Positions 17,419-26,543 of a stretch of DNA of 64,000 bases are shown here, in pieces. Position numbers and translations under genes: made by a program. The notes beneath the pieces are model-generated. The model worked only from the letters and a program-made list of their open reading frames with translations, was not told where the DNA came from and searched no databases. Source of the DNA: Chitinophagaceae bacterium (GTDB taxonomy: Bacteria; Bacteroidota; Bacteroidia; Chitinophagales; Chitinophagaceae); the NCBI GenBank assembly GCA_023957155.1, contig JAMLHK010000011.1, forward strand, positions 1 through 64,000, read 5' to 3'. Numbering within the stretch: position 1 is the first letter of the stretch; every line of letters starts with the position of its first letter.

Positions 17419-17751
17419 ATTGTAAACGAAAGACAGAATTACAGGGAAGTCACATTCTTCAAAGACTATTTTCAAACCTTTTTTGAGAAGCAAAACAAAA
17501 AAGTGAAAGCTAAAATAGTTTGGACATTTGACTTGATTGAAGATTTGCAAATAGTTCCGGGAACATATCTCAAACACATTGAGAATACTGACGAACTCTA
17601 TGAAATCCGAGTTTAAGCGGGAAGTGATATTTTTCGTATTTTCTGCTTTTTTGACAAAGGACAATTAGTCGTTTTAGCAAATGGTTTTCAGAGGAAAACG
17701 AAAAAAACGCCTAAAAAGGAAATTGAATTAGCACTTAAACTAAAACAGAGT
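17419..17751 (+). pseudogene. HigB/Gp49-like (DUF891) toxin pseudogene
   Basis: In one frame the DNA encodes a nearly complete RelE/HigB-type toxin: VTFFKDYFQTFFEKQNKK, then AKIVWTFDLIEDLQ, LKHIENTDELYEIRV, and after the break GSDIFRIFCFFDKGQLVVL and NGFQRKTKKTPKKEIELA. The family is the phage Gp49-like mRNA-cleaving toxins that act at the ribosome. Three lesions are seen. No ATG precedes the conserved part (only ATT/GTA at 17419-17424), an in-frame TAA stands at 17614-17616 between 'EIRV' and 'GSDIF', and the frame runs without a stop straight into the ATG of the following antitoxin gene. The toxin is therefore very probably dead while the antitoxin is kept. Confidence 0.8.
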
Positions 17752-18057
17752 ATGAAAACGAAAAAAAATAATTTAATAACACTTGAAGAGTTCAAAGAAA
17801 AGAACTACGGAAAGCGGGGAACAAAAAAACGTGACGAATTAGAAGCAGGTTACAAAAATTTTAAAATTGGCGTTTTACTTCAAGAAGCAAGACTTGAAAA
17901 AGGATTGACACAGGAAGAGCTTGCAACAAAAGCAGGTACAACTAAATCTTATATTTCTAAAATTGAGAACAATATCAAGGAAGTACGTATTTCAACACTA
18001 CAAAAAATCGTTGAACTTGGACTTGGCGGACATCTGAATTTAACAATAAAACTATAA
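17752..18057 (+). CDS. HigA-like XRE-family antitoxin
   Basis: 101 residues. The Cro/C1-type HTH spans about 43-95: GVLLQEARLEKGLTQEELAT, then AGTTKSYISKIENN, with the conserved Gln and Ser contacts. The N-terminal part (LITLEEFKEKNYGKRGTKKR) is the toxin-binding arm usual in HigA partners of Gp49-like toxins. It would repress its own promoter and neutralise the toxin by binding. The upstream toxin is a pseudogene fused in frame to this start, so this is an orphan antitoxin. It could still protect against a homologous toxin elsewhere. Codon use is AT-rich compared with the flanking genes, as expected for an acquired module. Confidence 0.85.
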   Translation: MKTKKNNLITLEEFKEKNYGKRGTKKRDELEAGYKNFKIGVLLQEARLEKGLTQEELATKAGTTKSYISKIENNIKEVRISTLQKIVELGLGGHLNLTIKL

Positions 18058-18155
18058 CAAAAGAAAGCCTGCCCACAACAAGCGGTTGCAACAGCTTTGA
18101 CGACTTGGAACAGTTATGGAAAAATTGTAACTTCGGATAAATATAACTACTAACA

Positions 18156-18296
18156 ATGTTAGTGGAGAACACAACCAAAGAAGTGATTATCAGGCTTCCT
18201 GCTTCCGTGGACACGGAGTTCTTGCAGAACTTTTTGAACTATGCACATTACAAAGAATTAACAGCAACCTTCAAGACAATGACACGGTGTTTGTAG
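18156..18296 (+). pseudogene. truncated antitoxin-like gene (46 codons)
   Basis: An ATG at 18156 opens 46 codons: KEVIIRLPASVDTEFLQ, then NFLNYAHYKELTA and an unrelated end. From memory this resembles the start of short Bacteroidota antitoxin-like proteins of about 65-70 residues that normally end with a Trp/Lys-rich tail and precede a toxin gene. The tail is missing and no toxin follows, since the arginine-deiminase-family gene begins 21 bases later. I read it as a second decayed toxin-antitoxin module; it might still be translated. Confidence 0.5.
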
Positions 18297-18317
18297 CATG
18301 ATAAATTAGATGGTATT

Positions 18318-19769
18318 ATGAATACCCATCGTCCATATCCGCTTAACGTCTATTCCGAAATAGGCACGCTGCGCCGTGTGCTGGTACACACACCGGACAG
18401 CGGGTTAGGTAAGGTGGTACCATCCAAAGCACAGGACTGGCTTTTTGAAGACATCGTTCATTTAGATACTATACGGCGAAAGGAATACGATTATTATACC
18501 AAGCTGCTTTTGTACTTTCTTGACCCGGGGAAAATTAAAGGAAAATTAAAGCAGGCAGACGCACCGGAAAATAACAGGAATTTTTATAAGCCGGAGCATC
18601 CGGATTTTTTCCGCTCAGATAAAGTTATTGAGCTACAAACCCTGCTGGCAGATATCCTTCACGATAAGGGAATAAAAGAAAAACTAACAGCCTCGGTATG
18701 CGCTGTGGAAAATTGTACGTACCTGCTGCAAAATGAGCTTACACAGCTGGCGCCGCCTGCACTGGCCAAAGTATTTATTACGGGGAGCTTACCCGGCAAA
18801 GACATGATCTTTCCACCGATACCGAATTTTATTTTTACAAGGGATATCGGCGTAGTTATCAAAGATCATATACTGCTGAACAAACCTGCCAGGAAAGCCC
18901 GGTTACGGGAAGCATTATTAGCAAAGTATATCTTTTTTCATCACCCGTTTTTTTCGGCTTACCTGAAGAACATTATTGAACTGTCTGATAGCCGCCGCCA
19001 GTTCCTGATGCCGCATGACAGTAAAACTAAAAGCGTAACGCTGGAAGGCGGTGACGTGATGATCGTCAGTCCCAATCATTTGCTGATAGGCGTCAGTGAA
19101 CGCACCAGTATGGAAGCGGCCCACCAGGTCATCAATATCGTATTCGGAAAACAGCTCGTAGAAAAAATCAGTATCATCAAAATTCCCAAAAAAAGAGACT
19201 ACATGCACATTGATACCATATTTACCCAAATCAAAAGGAACGTATGGGTAATGCTGGGTAATTTTTCTAAAGCAGCGCTCCCCCAGAAAGCCGCTGATCC
19301 CGTTCAAAGAATACTGGAATCGCCTAAGAAAGAGGACTTCCTGGATATCATACAATTTCATAAAGACCATATTTCCCAACCGGTTTATATGGACAATCTC
19401 GAAGACCTGTTGACCGACATTAGCAAAAACGATTTACAATGTAACGACAGAGTGGAGTTTATTTATTCCGGGAATAATGAGTTCCCTTACGACAGCCGGG
19501 AACAATGGACAGATTCCTGTAACCTACTGGCATTAAAAGAAGGCGTGGTACTGGGATATGATCGTAACGATAAAACAACGGAAGCGTTTCGCCGTCATGG
19601 CTTTACCGTTACTGAAGCAAAAGAGATGGTGAATGTTTTTGAAGAAGGCAGTATAACTCCCGAAGAAATAAAGGATACGTTAATCCTCGTCCCTTCAGCA
19701 GAGCTGTCAAGAGCAAGAGGAGGATTTCATTGTATGAGTATGCCCTTGCTGCGGGATGAAGTGGAGTAA
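18318..19769 (+). CDS. arginine deiminase-family protein
   Basis: 483 residues, about 70 longer than classical ArcA. All catalytic motifs of the guanidine-modifying superfamily are present: FTRDIG (Asp176), LEGGDVMIV (Glu243), HIDTIF (His297, Asp299) and the nucleophile Cys472 in GGFHCMSMPL. The start, VYSEIGTLRRVLVHTPDSGL, is typical of ADI. Expected reaction: L-arginine + H2O to L-citrulline + NH3 in the cytoplasm. The extra length comes from inserts near 60-120 and 310-380. It is followed 50 bases later on the same strand by a CtlX-like gene, so the pair may convert arginine through citrulline to ornithine. No carbamate kinase, ornithine carbamoyltransferase or antiporter is near. Confidence 0.88.
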   Translation: MNTHRPYPLNVYSEIGTLRRVLVHTPDSGLGKVVPSKAQDWLFEDIVHLDTIRRKEYDYYTKLLLYFLDPGKIKGKLKQADAPENNRNFYKPEHPDFFRSDKVIELQTLLADILHDKGIKEKLTASVCAVENCTYLLQNELTQLAPPALAKVFITGSLPGKDMIFPPIPNFIFTRDIGVVIKDHILLNKPARKARLREALLAKYIFFHHPFFSAYLKNIIELSDSRRQFLMPHDSKTKSVTLEGGDVMIVSPNHLLIGVSERTSMEAAHQVINIVFGKQLVEKISIIKIPKKRDYMHIDTIFTQIKRNVWVMLGNFSKAALPQKAADPVQRILESPKKEDFLDIIQFHKDHISQPVYMDNLEDLLTDISKNDLQCNDRVEFIYSGNNEFPYDSREQWTDSCNLLALKEGVVLGYDRNDKTTEAFRRHGFTVTEAKEMVNVFEEGSITPEEIKDTLILVPSAELSRARGGFHCMSMPLLRDEVE

Positions 19770-19819
19770 GCTCCGGCATCAGCAACCAGGCTATCATCAC
19801 CTGTAACATTTAACCATGT

Positions 19820-20746
19820 ATGAAGAGCGCAAACAAGCTACAGCACAGAAAGCCCTCCCACCTGCTAATGATCCGTCCGGTGAATTTCGGTTTTAATGCA
19901 GAAACGGCGGTGAATAACAGCTTCCAGGTTGCGGAAGAAGGACAGGAGGTGCAGGAAAAAGCCCGGGCTGAATTTGAATACCTGTTACAACTGCTAACCG
20001 CTAACGACATTGATGTTACCGTTATGGATGATACGCCGCTGCCTTTTACCCCGGATGCCGTATTTCCCAATAACTGGATATCTTTCCATGAAGGAGGCAT
20101 CATCTGTCTCTATCCCATGTTTGCTCCTAACCGCAGGCAGGAAAGAAAGCCCGGGCTGATAGCCGCACTGCAGAAGAAATTTAATACTACATCCATCATA
20201 GATTTTACCGCACACGAAAAACATAACCGGTTCCTGGAAGGAACAGGCAGCATGGTGTTAGACCGCCGTTTCCATATTGCCTATGCCTGTCTCTCACCAC
20301 GTACTACCACAGATGTGCTGGATGAATTTTGCCGCACCATGCATTTTACACCGGTAGTCTTTAACGCATCCGATGACACCGGCAGTCCTATTTACCACAC
20401 CAACGTAATGATGTGCGTAACGGAGCAGTACGTGGTAATTTGCTTAGAGAGCATCCCTGACAGCAGGCAGAAAAAGCATATCATTTCAACAATGGAAGCA
20501 TCGGGGAAAGAAATAATCCCCATTACCATGAAACAGATGAAAGATTTTGCCGGCAACATGCTACAGGTAATCAATAAAGCAGGTAATGCCTTTGTGATCA
20601 TGTCTTCCCGGGCATACCGGTCGTTAACAGAAGCCCAGGTGTTGAAGCTTGAAAAATACAACAAGGTCCTTCACGCCCCCTTATATACCATCGAACGCAA
20701 TGGCGGAGGAAGCGCACGATGTATGATCGCTGAGGTATACCTGTAA
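19820..20746 (+). CDS. ctlX: citrulline utilisation hydrolase CtlX
   Basis: 308 residues of the same pentein superfamily as ADI. Visible motifs are MIRPVNFGFNAETAVNNSFQ at the start, PDAVFPNNWISFH, EGTGSMVLDR, YHTNVMM and the nucleophile Cys301 in GGGSARCMIAEVY close to the C-terminus. CtlX-type enzymes hydrolyse citrulline to ornithine, ammonia and CO2. It is co-directional with the arginine deiminase-family gene 50 bases upstream, so arginine to citrulline to ornithine is a likely two-step use of arginine nitrogen. The gene converges with the following aminotransferase gene. Confidence 0.85.
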   Translation: MKSANKLQHRKPSHLLMIRPVNFGFNAETAVNNSFQVAEEGQEVQEKARAEFEYLLQLLTANDIDVTVMDDTPLPFTPDAVFPNNWISFHEGGIICLYPMFAPNRRQERKPGLIAALQKKFNTTSIIDFTAHEKHNRFLEGTGSMVLDRRFHIAYACLSPRTTTDVLDEFCRTMHFTPVVFNASDDTGSPIYHTNVMMCVTEQYVVICLESIPDSRQKKHIISTMEASGKEIIPITMKQMKDFAGNMLQVINKAGNAFVIMSSRAYRSLTEAQVLKLEKYNKVLHAPLYTIERNGGGSARCMIAEVYL

Positions 20747-20777
20747 GCCGGCAACCGGTGCCGCTTAACCTGCTTCC

Positions 20778-22133
20778 CTATACCTTCCCCATCGCTTTTG
20801 CAATAGCCGCATCAACGATAGCAACCGCCTCCTTCAGTTGCTGTCGTGTTATCACCAATGGCGGAGACAGCTGCAGTACATTACCCTGCGAAATTTTAAA
20901 GCTCAGCCCGTTAGCCAGACATTCATATAAAACCATCTCGGCTTCTTCGATCGCTTTTTCCTTCGTTTGGCGGTCCTTTACCAGCTCTATACCCCATAAC
21001 AATCCGATCCCTCTCACATCACCGATCAATTCATGTTTTTGCCGGAGCGCTTCCAGCACTTCCCGCATAAACAAGGCGTCGGCGTTAACCTTATCAAGTA
21101 TCCTTTCTTTTTCAATAAACTCCAGCATCGCTAAAGCAGCCACACTGCCTAAGGGGCTTTTTTCATGCGTATAATGCCCGAGTGATACATCCGTAGCAAT
21201 ATTATACGTATCACGGGTAACCATAGCCGCTAACGGCATAATACCGGCGCCAAGCCCTTTACCCAGACAAACGATATCCGGTTCAATACCATAATGTTCA
21301 AAAGCAAACATTTTACCTGTCCTTCCAAAAGCAATCGGTATTTCATCCAGTATCAGCAATACACCGTGCTTCCTGCAGATCTCCATCACCCTCTTCCAGT
21401 AGGCTTTTGAGGGGATCTGCACATCGGTATTGCGAATGGTTTCCACAATAAAAGCACCGATATCCCCTTCTTTTTCTATTACATACCCGAGGTAATCGGC
21501 GTACACTTCATCATTTCCGTCATGGGTGAAAACACCGCGATAAGAAGTAGGCGGCGGTATCCTTTCCACACCGGGCATCAGCGGTCCCATGCCTTTGCGA
21601 AACACCTGCTCACCACCCGCGGCAATAGCATCTAAAGATGCACCATGAAAAGAATCCCATAAGGATACTACTTTATGCTTACCGGTAACAACGCGGGCTA
21701 ACTTCAGCGCCATGCCGACAGCAGAAGTACCCCCGGGCGCCAGCAGCACACGGTTAAGATCTCCCGGAAAAAGCGAAGCCAGCTTTTTTGCCAGTTCAAT
21801 AGCCGGCACATTGGTATACCGCCTCGGACTAAACGGTAATATATCCATCTGGGCTTTTATCTTTTCCAGGACAAACGAATTGCGGTAACCTACCTGGTGT
21901 ACATTATTGCCATGAAAATCCATATAGGATTTTCCGGTAAGATCCGTGATATAAATCCCGTCACAGGACTGCAATACATCCAGGCAGGGCGTGGACATAG
22001 ACTGATGCAGGAAATACCGGGCATCTTCAGCGAGGTAATTTTGTGTTTCAGGATGTGCAATCACCTTATACCAGGCATTGCGGGAAGCGGATAAATTGAT
22101 ATCTCCTTCTGTACGATGGTAGCTATTGTTCAT
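20778..22133 (-). CDS. class III PLP aminotransferase-fold enzyme (aspartate aminotransferase family; PbfA-like?)
   Basis: 451 residues from MNNSYHRTEGDINLS; a Met nine codons upstream is less likely. Class III motifs: APGGTSAVGMALKLAR for PLP phosphate, DSFHGAS, Asp263 (ILDEIPIAFGRTG) and Lys292 (CLGKGLGAG). The segment MDFHGNNVHQVG with a preceding FLHQSMSTPCL marks a subgroup I associate, from memory, with (R)-1-hydroxy-2-aminoethylphosphonate ammonia-lyase, but no phosphonate gene is nearby. Next to ADI/CtlX it could instead act on ornithine or another omega-amine. The gene converges on ctlX with a 31-base gap. Substrate is open. Confidence 0.8.
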   Translation of the reverse strand: MNNSYHRTEGDINLSASRNAWYKVIAHPETQNYLAEDARYFLHQSMSTPCLDVLQSCDGIYITDLTGKSYMDFHGNNVHQVGYRNSFVLEKIKAQMDILPFSPRRYTNVPAIELAKKLASLFPGDLNRVLLAPGGTSAVGMALKLARVVTGKHKVVSLWDSFHGASLDAIAAGGEQVFRKGMGPLMPGVERIPPPTSYRGVFTHDGNDEVYADYLGYVIEKEGDIGAFIVETIRNTDVQIPSKAYWKRVMEICRKHGVLLILDEIPIAFGRTGKMFAFEHYGIEPDIVCLGKGLGAGIMPLAAMVTRDTYNIATDVSLGHYTHEKSPLGSVAALAMLEFIEKERILDKVNADALFMREVLEALRQKHELIGDVRGIGLLWGIELVKDRQTKEKAIEEAEMVLYECLANGLSFKISQGNVLQLSPPLVITRQQLKEAVAIVDAAIAKAMGKV

Positions 22134-22383
22134 TGGGTAAAAATAACGTTTTAGATACATTTAAAGTAATGAGGGGCGTATTCCAAACGGTGGCTGCTTA
22201 TTTAATTGCCCTCACCCTTTTATTCCCTCTCCACGCAGCAAAGGAGGAATAGTGGTGCAACAATCTGGAATGCGCTCCAGGGATCATACTCAAATTATAA
22301 TGGTATCTTTAGCACACCTGTTACCTTCAAAAGAAGAGGTGAAAAATAATTTCCAGGCAGGTAGGCTACAATAACCAAAAACA

Positions 22384-24870
22384 ATGCATCACGTGAATTT
22401 TTTAAAGCGAAAGACGCTCTCGATCATTATCATGGCATGGGCATTTCAAACCGCTTCCGGGCAGCCGGCACCCCATCATTTCCAGGTAAGCGGCATCTAT
22501 CCTCACCTGGCTTACTACAATGAAGAAAAGGAATGTGGAACCGGCGCCGTAGTTCCCTGGGGCGGGAGGCTTTGGGTAATTACATACGGTCCTCACCAGC
22601 CCTTTGGTTCATCCGATAAATTATACGAAATAACGCCTGATCTGCAGCAAATTATCCGTACAGAAAGTATCGGAGGCACACCGGCTAACCGGCTCATTCA
22701 TCGTGAATCCAATCAGCTATTTATTGGTCCGTATGCCATTGACAGTAGTCGTAACGTACGGGTTATCTCAAACAAAGAGGCTCCCGGCAGGTATACCGGA
22801 ACGGCCCGGCATTTAACCGACCCTTTGAATAAGGTGTATATCGCTACTATGGAAGAAGGATTTTATGAAGTGGATGTTACTACGCTGAAAGCTAAAATGA
22901 TATATGAAGACGGTAATGTAACAAAAAAGGAAAATCGCAGCCAGTACTTCCAGCCCAACAATCTTCTTCCCGGCGCCCATGGAAAAGGACTCTACTCGGG
23001 ACAGGGCGTTCTGGTTTATTCTAATAACGGGGAGGCTTCTGACGAAGCGTTGAAACGCTTTGATATGGAAGCCGGTGTACTGGCGGAATGGAATGGGAAA
23101 GACTGGAAAGTGATCCGCCGTAACCAGTTTGTAGAAGTTACCGGCCCGGGGGGAATATATGGTAATAAAAACCCGGCAACAGATCCTGTTTGGGCTACCG
23201 GGTGGGATCATCGTTCCGTTTTGGTTGGTATCCGCGAACAGGGACAATGGTCATTTTACCGATTGCCTAAAGCAAGCTACAGCTACGACGGAGCGCACGG
23301 ATGGAATACGGAATGGCCGCGCATCCGCGACATCGGCACCACTGAGCATCCCGATTACCTGATGACAATGCACGGTATATTCTGGCGCTTCCCCGCTTCT
23401 TTCTCATTGAAAAACTCAGCAGGTATTCGTCCCCGGTCGGCCTACCTGAAAGTCGTGGGCGATTTTGCCCGGTGGAATGATCGTTTGGTGTTTGGTTGCG
23501 ATGATGCGGCAAAAAGTGAATTTTTAAATCGCCGGAAGGAAAAAGGAGGAATTGCAGGAGCGGGTCAGTCGAACTCCAACCTGTGGTTCACCCCGGTAAA
23601 CCAGCCGGACCGGTTGGGACCCAACCATGCAAGCGGATCAGTATGGCTCGAAGAACCCGTGCAGGCTGGCGTTCCCTCCGAACCTTTTCTTTTCAGCGGC
23701 TGGGACAACAGAAGCGCATGGATCAGGAATGAAGGAAAGGATCCGATTGTTATTCATCTTGAAGTAGATCAATCGGGAAACAACCAATGGACATCTCTTA
23801 AGCAGGTCACTCTTGCTCCCTATTCATCCGCATTTATTCCTTTTGCTGAAAACGAAAAAGGAGAATGGATCCGTGCCACTTCCGACAGGAATACAAAAGC
23901 TACCCTTTCTTTTACCTATACGGGTAAAGACCTCCGTAAAACCAGGCCGGATAGTATGTTTACCGGTCTCGCAACCATAAAAAGTACGTCTTCTACAGGC
24001 GGACTCCTGTATAGCTTAGGGAATAACCGGAGAGCGCTGGGCATTTTAGCCAATACCTCCGCAAAAAATAATTCCGTTGAAACCGGGTACTATGAAATGG
24101 ATGAGGAGATGAAGATTACGGCGAAGGATGATCCGGAAACGGCAACATTCATCAGGGAAAAGATGGCGATCCCTTCCCATGTGATCAATATTGAAAAAGG
24201 AGCTGTTGTGATAACCGACCACCTTAAAAGGCGTTGGAAACTTCCGGTAGGCGATGATATGTTTCGTGAACTAACAAACGCAGCGTCCTTACGGATATGT
24301 CGCGAAGTGGTTACCGAGAGAGACCTTTTTAGCTGTATGGGCACATTCTATGAACTACCGGCCGAAAATGCTGATGGTTTTGCTAAAATACGTCCTGTTG
24401 CTACGCACCATTTTAAGATAAACGATTATGCTTCTTACCGCGGTATGCTGATCCTGAGCGGGGCGTCTCCCGAATCAGCAAAAGGGAATCCGCATATTAT
24501 TGTGTCAGAAGATAAAAAGGTGGCCGTCTGGGCAGGTGTAATAGACGATTTGTGGAAGCTGGGGAAGCCCACCGGCAAAGGGGGACCGTGGGTTAATGCT
24601 GCGATAAAGAAGGATATACCCTCTGATCCTTTTTTAATCGGATTTTACGACAAGAAAACATTGCAGCTATCCCATACTTCCACGCAGCCTGTAACTATTA
24701 CGGCAGAGGTTGATCCTACCGGAGACGGAAGATGGATAAAATATAAAGACTTTGTAGTTAAACCCGGAGAGAAGACGCGCCACCGGTTTCCAGATCAATT
24801 CCAGGCAAGATGGATCCGCTTCCTATCCGGCAGTGATGCGGTTGCGACTGCCTGGTTGGAGTATAAATAA
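22384..24870 (+). CDS. large secreted protein of unknown function, beta-propeller-like
   Basis: 828 residues with a signal peptide cleaved near ASGQ. No named family is recognised. Residues 30-420 contain regularly spaced strands with Gly/Trp/Asp (GGRLWVITYGPHQPFGSSDK, NKVYIATMEEGFYEVDVTT, RWNDRLVFGCDDAAK), suggesting a beta-propeller. The part after 420 has two similar beta-sandwich-like blocks ending in SAWIRNEGKDPIVIHLEVDQ and LQLSHTSTQPVTITAEVDPT. These paired blocks each introduce a 'GNNQWTSLK / GDGRWIKYK' strand, so they look duplicated. The gene stands alone between a divergent aminotransferase and the convergent end of the large minus-strand sugar locus. It may belong functionally with that locus, but this is only a guess. 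Confidence 0.7.
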   Translation: MHHVNFLKRKTLSIIIMAWAFQTASGQPAPHHFQVSGIYPHLAYYNEEKECGTGAVVPWGGRLWVITYGPHQPFGSSDKLYEITPDLQQIIRTESIGGTPANRLIHRESNQLFIGPYAIDSSRNVRVISNKEAPGRYTGTARHLTDPLNKVYIATMEEGFYEVDVTTLKAKMIYEDGNVTKKENRSQYFQPNNLLPGAHGKGLYSGQGVLVYSNNGEASDEALKRFDMEAGVLAEWNGKDWKVIRRNQFVEVTGPGGIYGNKNPATDPVWATGWDHRSVLVGIREQGQWSFYRLPKASYSYDGAHGWNTEWPRIRDIGTTEHPDYLMTMHGIFWRFPASFSLKNSAGIRPRSAYLKVVGDFARWNDRLVFGCDDAAKSEFLNRRKEKGGIAGAGQSNSNLWFTPVNQPDRLGPNHASGSVWLEEPVQAGVPSEPFLFSGWDNRSAWIRNEGKDPIVIHLEVDQSGNNQWTSLKQVTLAPYSSAFIPFAENEKGEWIRATSDRNTKATLSFTYTGKDLRKTRPDSMFTGLATIKSTSSTGGLLYSLGNNRRALGILANTSAKNNSVETGYYEMDEEMKITAKDDPETATFIREKMAIPSHVINIEKGAVVITDHLKRRWKLPVGDDMFRELTNAASLRICREVVTERDLFSCMGTFYELPAENADGFAKIRPVATHHFKINDYASYRGMLILSGASPESAKGNPHIIVSEDKKVAVWAGVIDDLWKLGKPTGKGGPWVNAAIKKDIPSDPFLIGFYDKKTLQLSHTSTQPVTITAEVDPTGDGRWIKYKDFVVKPGEKTRHRFPDQFQARWIRFLSGSDAVATAWLEYK

Positions 24871-24960
24871 TCCGGAGTATAAATTGAAATCATTTATTAC
24901 AAACAGGAACCGGGCTATTTATTTTTACTCATCCTCCGTGAGTCGTTTTAATGAATTGTT

Positions 24961-26499
24961 TTACGCTTCCTGTTCACCCTTAACATGAATGATGGTATTC
25001 AAAAGCGTTAATGTAAAAAGCATGGACCGTTTTAATGATGGGATACGTCCTCCATCGTTGAATTTGTCTTCTATCGTTTCAAACTGACGCAGTTGGGAGA
25101 TAAGCGCTTTTTTATATAACTGCCTGCCCCTGCCATCGAGGTAAACCGGGTTGCTGAGATAGCCGGCAGGCCCGGGCGAATCTCCGAAAAGATTATCCAT
25201 ATAAAATTCTCCGGCAGGCCCTGTTTTCCAGTATTTCCTGAATTTTTCAACCACGTCTCCCCATTGGTCAAAGTAAGCCCGCTCCGTTTCCATGAAAATC
25301 CGTACAAGCTTTTGATGCGCTTCCGGATGTATGGGCTGATACAGTTGTTCAATTACCTGCGAGAGTACCTGTTTGATATCCTGTGAAGGGTCGGATGCCA
25401 TTAATCCCCCACACGCAATATTTACTTCGGTTCCCGGGTTGTTAACCGGTCCCTGGTAGTGCATAATACCCCGTACTCCCTGGGTGTACTGTTTCTTTAT
25501 GGCGATAGCCTGTTGCTGTACATGAGGAATAAAAAAAGATTCCCTGTCCCAGCGCTGTGCCGGGTACACCCATCTCCCTCCCGAAGTTCCGTAGGTGCAT
25601 TGCAATTGTTTTATAAAAGCCGCCCTTTCGGGTTCCGGTATATAAGTTCCATGCCAGCCCTGGTCGTAGAAACCGTCTATGTGCCGGCTTAATTCAATGA
25701 TATGTGTTTTGTCGGATTCAGTGAATCGTTCATTGCTGTCCATGGCCCAACCAATAGGAATAACATTGATCAGTTTATCCGGCCATTGTTTTCGGATGTA
25801 CTTTGCCGTTTTTTTATTGATCCTGCAATGATATTCTACAATACCGGCTTTACCTGCGCATTGTGGGCAGAAGCAGCCTCCCTGGTCAAACGATTCGAGA
25901 TGGATCCCGTCAAAATCAAATTCCGACATTACAAAATCAAGGATCTTTTTTACCCATTCAAAAGAGCGGTTGTTGGCATCACACAGCGCCTTAACATTGA
26001 AAGAGCCGTCACGGTTCCTGGCAGCGAGAGACGGGTCATTTTCAATTATTTTTTCATATCCCCAGCTATAGGTGCCCATGCCATAAATCACTTTTATATT
26101 TCTTTGATGCGCCGCATTAATAATTTCTTTTACCCTCCGTCTCCGGTCTAATTCAACGCCTGCACCAATATTTAACGGCCAGGAGGTTGTTGCCAGCAAC
26201 CCCCACGCATCAAGCCAGTTATATCCAAAGCGACTTTGTATATCAAGCGCCTTTAAAACGCCCTGTACCGTTTTTTCATCCATATTCGGGGCAGGCCATT
26301 CTTCCAATGCCAAAGGATCGAGCCTCATATCGTTTACCCAACATCCATAGGCAATCCGATAGTCAAACCCCTGTTTTGAAGAGATGGCCGGAAAAGAATT
26401 TGCAATTACATCCTGTTCCCTTCGTTGAACAAAAGAAAGACCGGAACCGGCCGAGGCAGTGGTTAAGAAATCTCTCCTGCTGATCTTTTTTAATTTCAT
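24961..26499 (-). CDS. Tat-exported putative glycoside hydrolase (TIM barrel)
   Basis: 512 residues with a Tat signal (SRRDFLTTASAGSGL). The body (about 45-400) has the strand-loop pattern of a TIM barrel: FGYNWLDAWGLL, RNIKVIYGMGTYSWGY, FDFDGIHLESFDQGG, then CFCPQC. A Glu followed closely by CxCxxC recalls the GH20-like/DUF4838-type catalytic barrels. It probably cleaves a glycosidic bond in the periplasm or outside. It is the last gene of the 37-kb minus-strand locus, 44 bases after the cytochrome/propeller gene. A distantly similar design (Glu near a Cys cluster) occurs in the glycosidase-like gene at 54.9-57.2 kb. The GH family is not assigned. Confidence 0.65.
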   Translation of the reverse strand: MKLKKISRRDFLTTASAGSGLSFVQRREQDVIANSFPAISSKQGFDYRIAYGCWVNDMRLDPLALEEWPAPNMDEKTVQGVLKALDIQSRFGYNWLDAWGLLATTSWPLNIGAGVELDRRRRVKEIINAAHQRNIKVIYGMGTYSWGYEKIIENDPSLAARNRDGSFNVKALCDANNRSFEWVKKILDFVMSEFDFDGIHLESFDQGGCFCPQCAGKAGIVEYHCRINKKTAKYIRKQWPDKLINVIPIGWAMDSNERFTESDKTHIIELSRHIDGFYDQGWHGTYIPEPERAAFIKQLQCTYGTSGGRWVYPAQRWDRESFFIPHVQQQAIAIKKQYTQGVRGIMHYQGPVNNPGTEVNIACGGLMASDPSQDIKQVLSQVIEQLYQPIHPEAHQKLVRIFMETERAYFDQWGDVVEKFRKYWKTGPAGEFYMDNLFGDSPGPAGYLSNPVYLDGRGRQLYKKALISQLRQFETIEDKFNDGGRIPSLKRSMLFTLTLLNTIIHVKGEQEA

Positions 26500-26543
26500 A
26501 CTTTTTATTTTAGAATAATGCAGGTTTTAAATCATCAGGCTAC

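Noticed and set aside
17407-17664. Minus-strand 85-codon frame
   Set aside because: It is the reverse shadow of the higB-like remnant, whose plus-strand reading gives family-like protein motifs.
20778-22133. Firm assignment as a phosphonate ammonia-lyase
   Set aside because: Resemblance is from memory and no phosphonate transport or cleavage gene is in the window.
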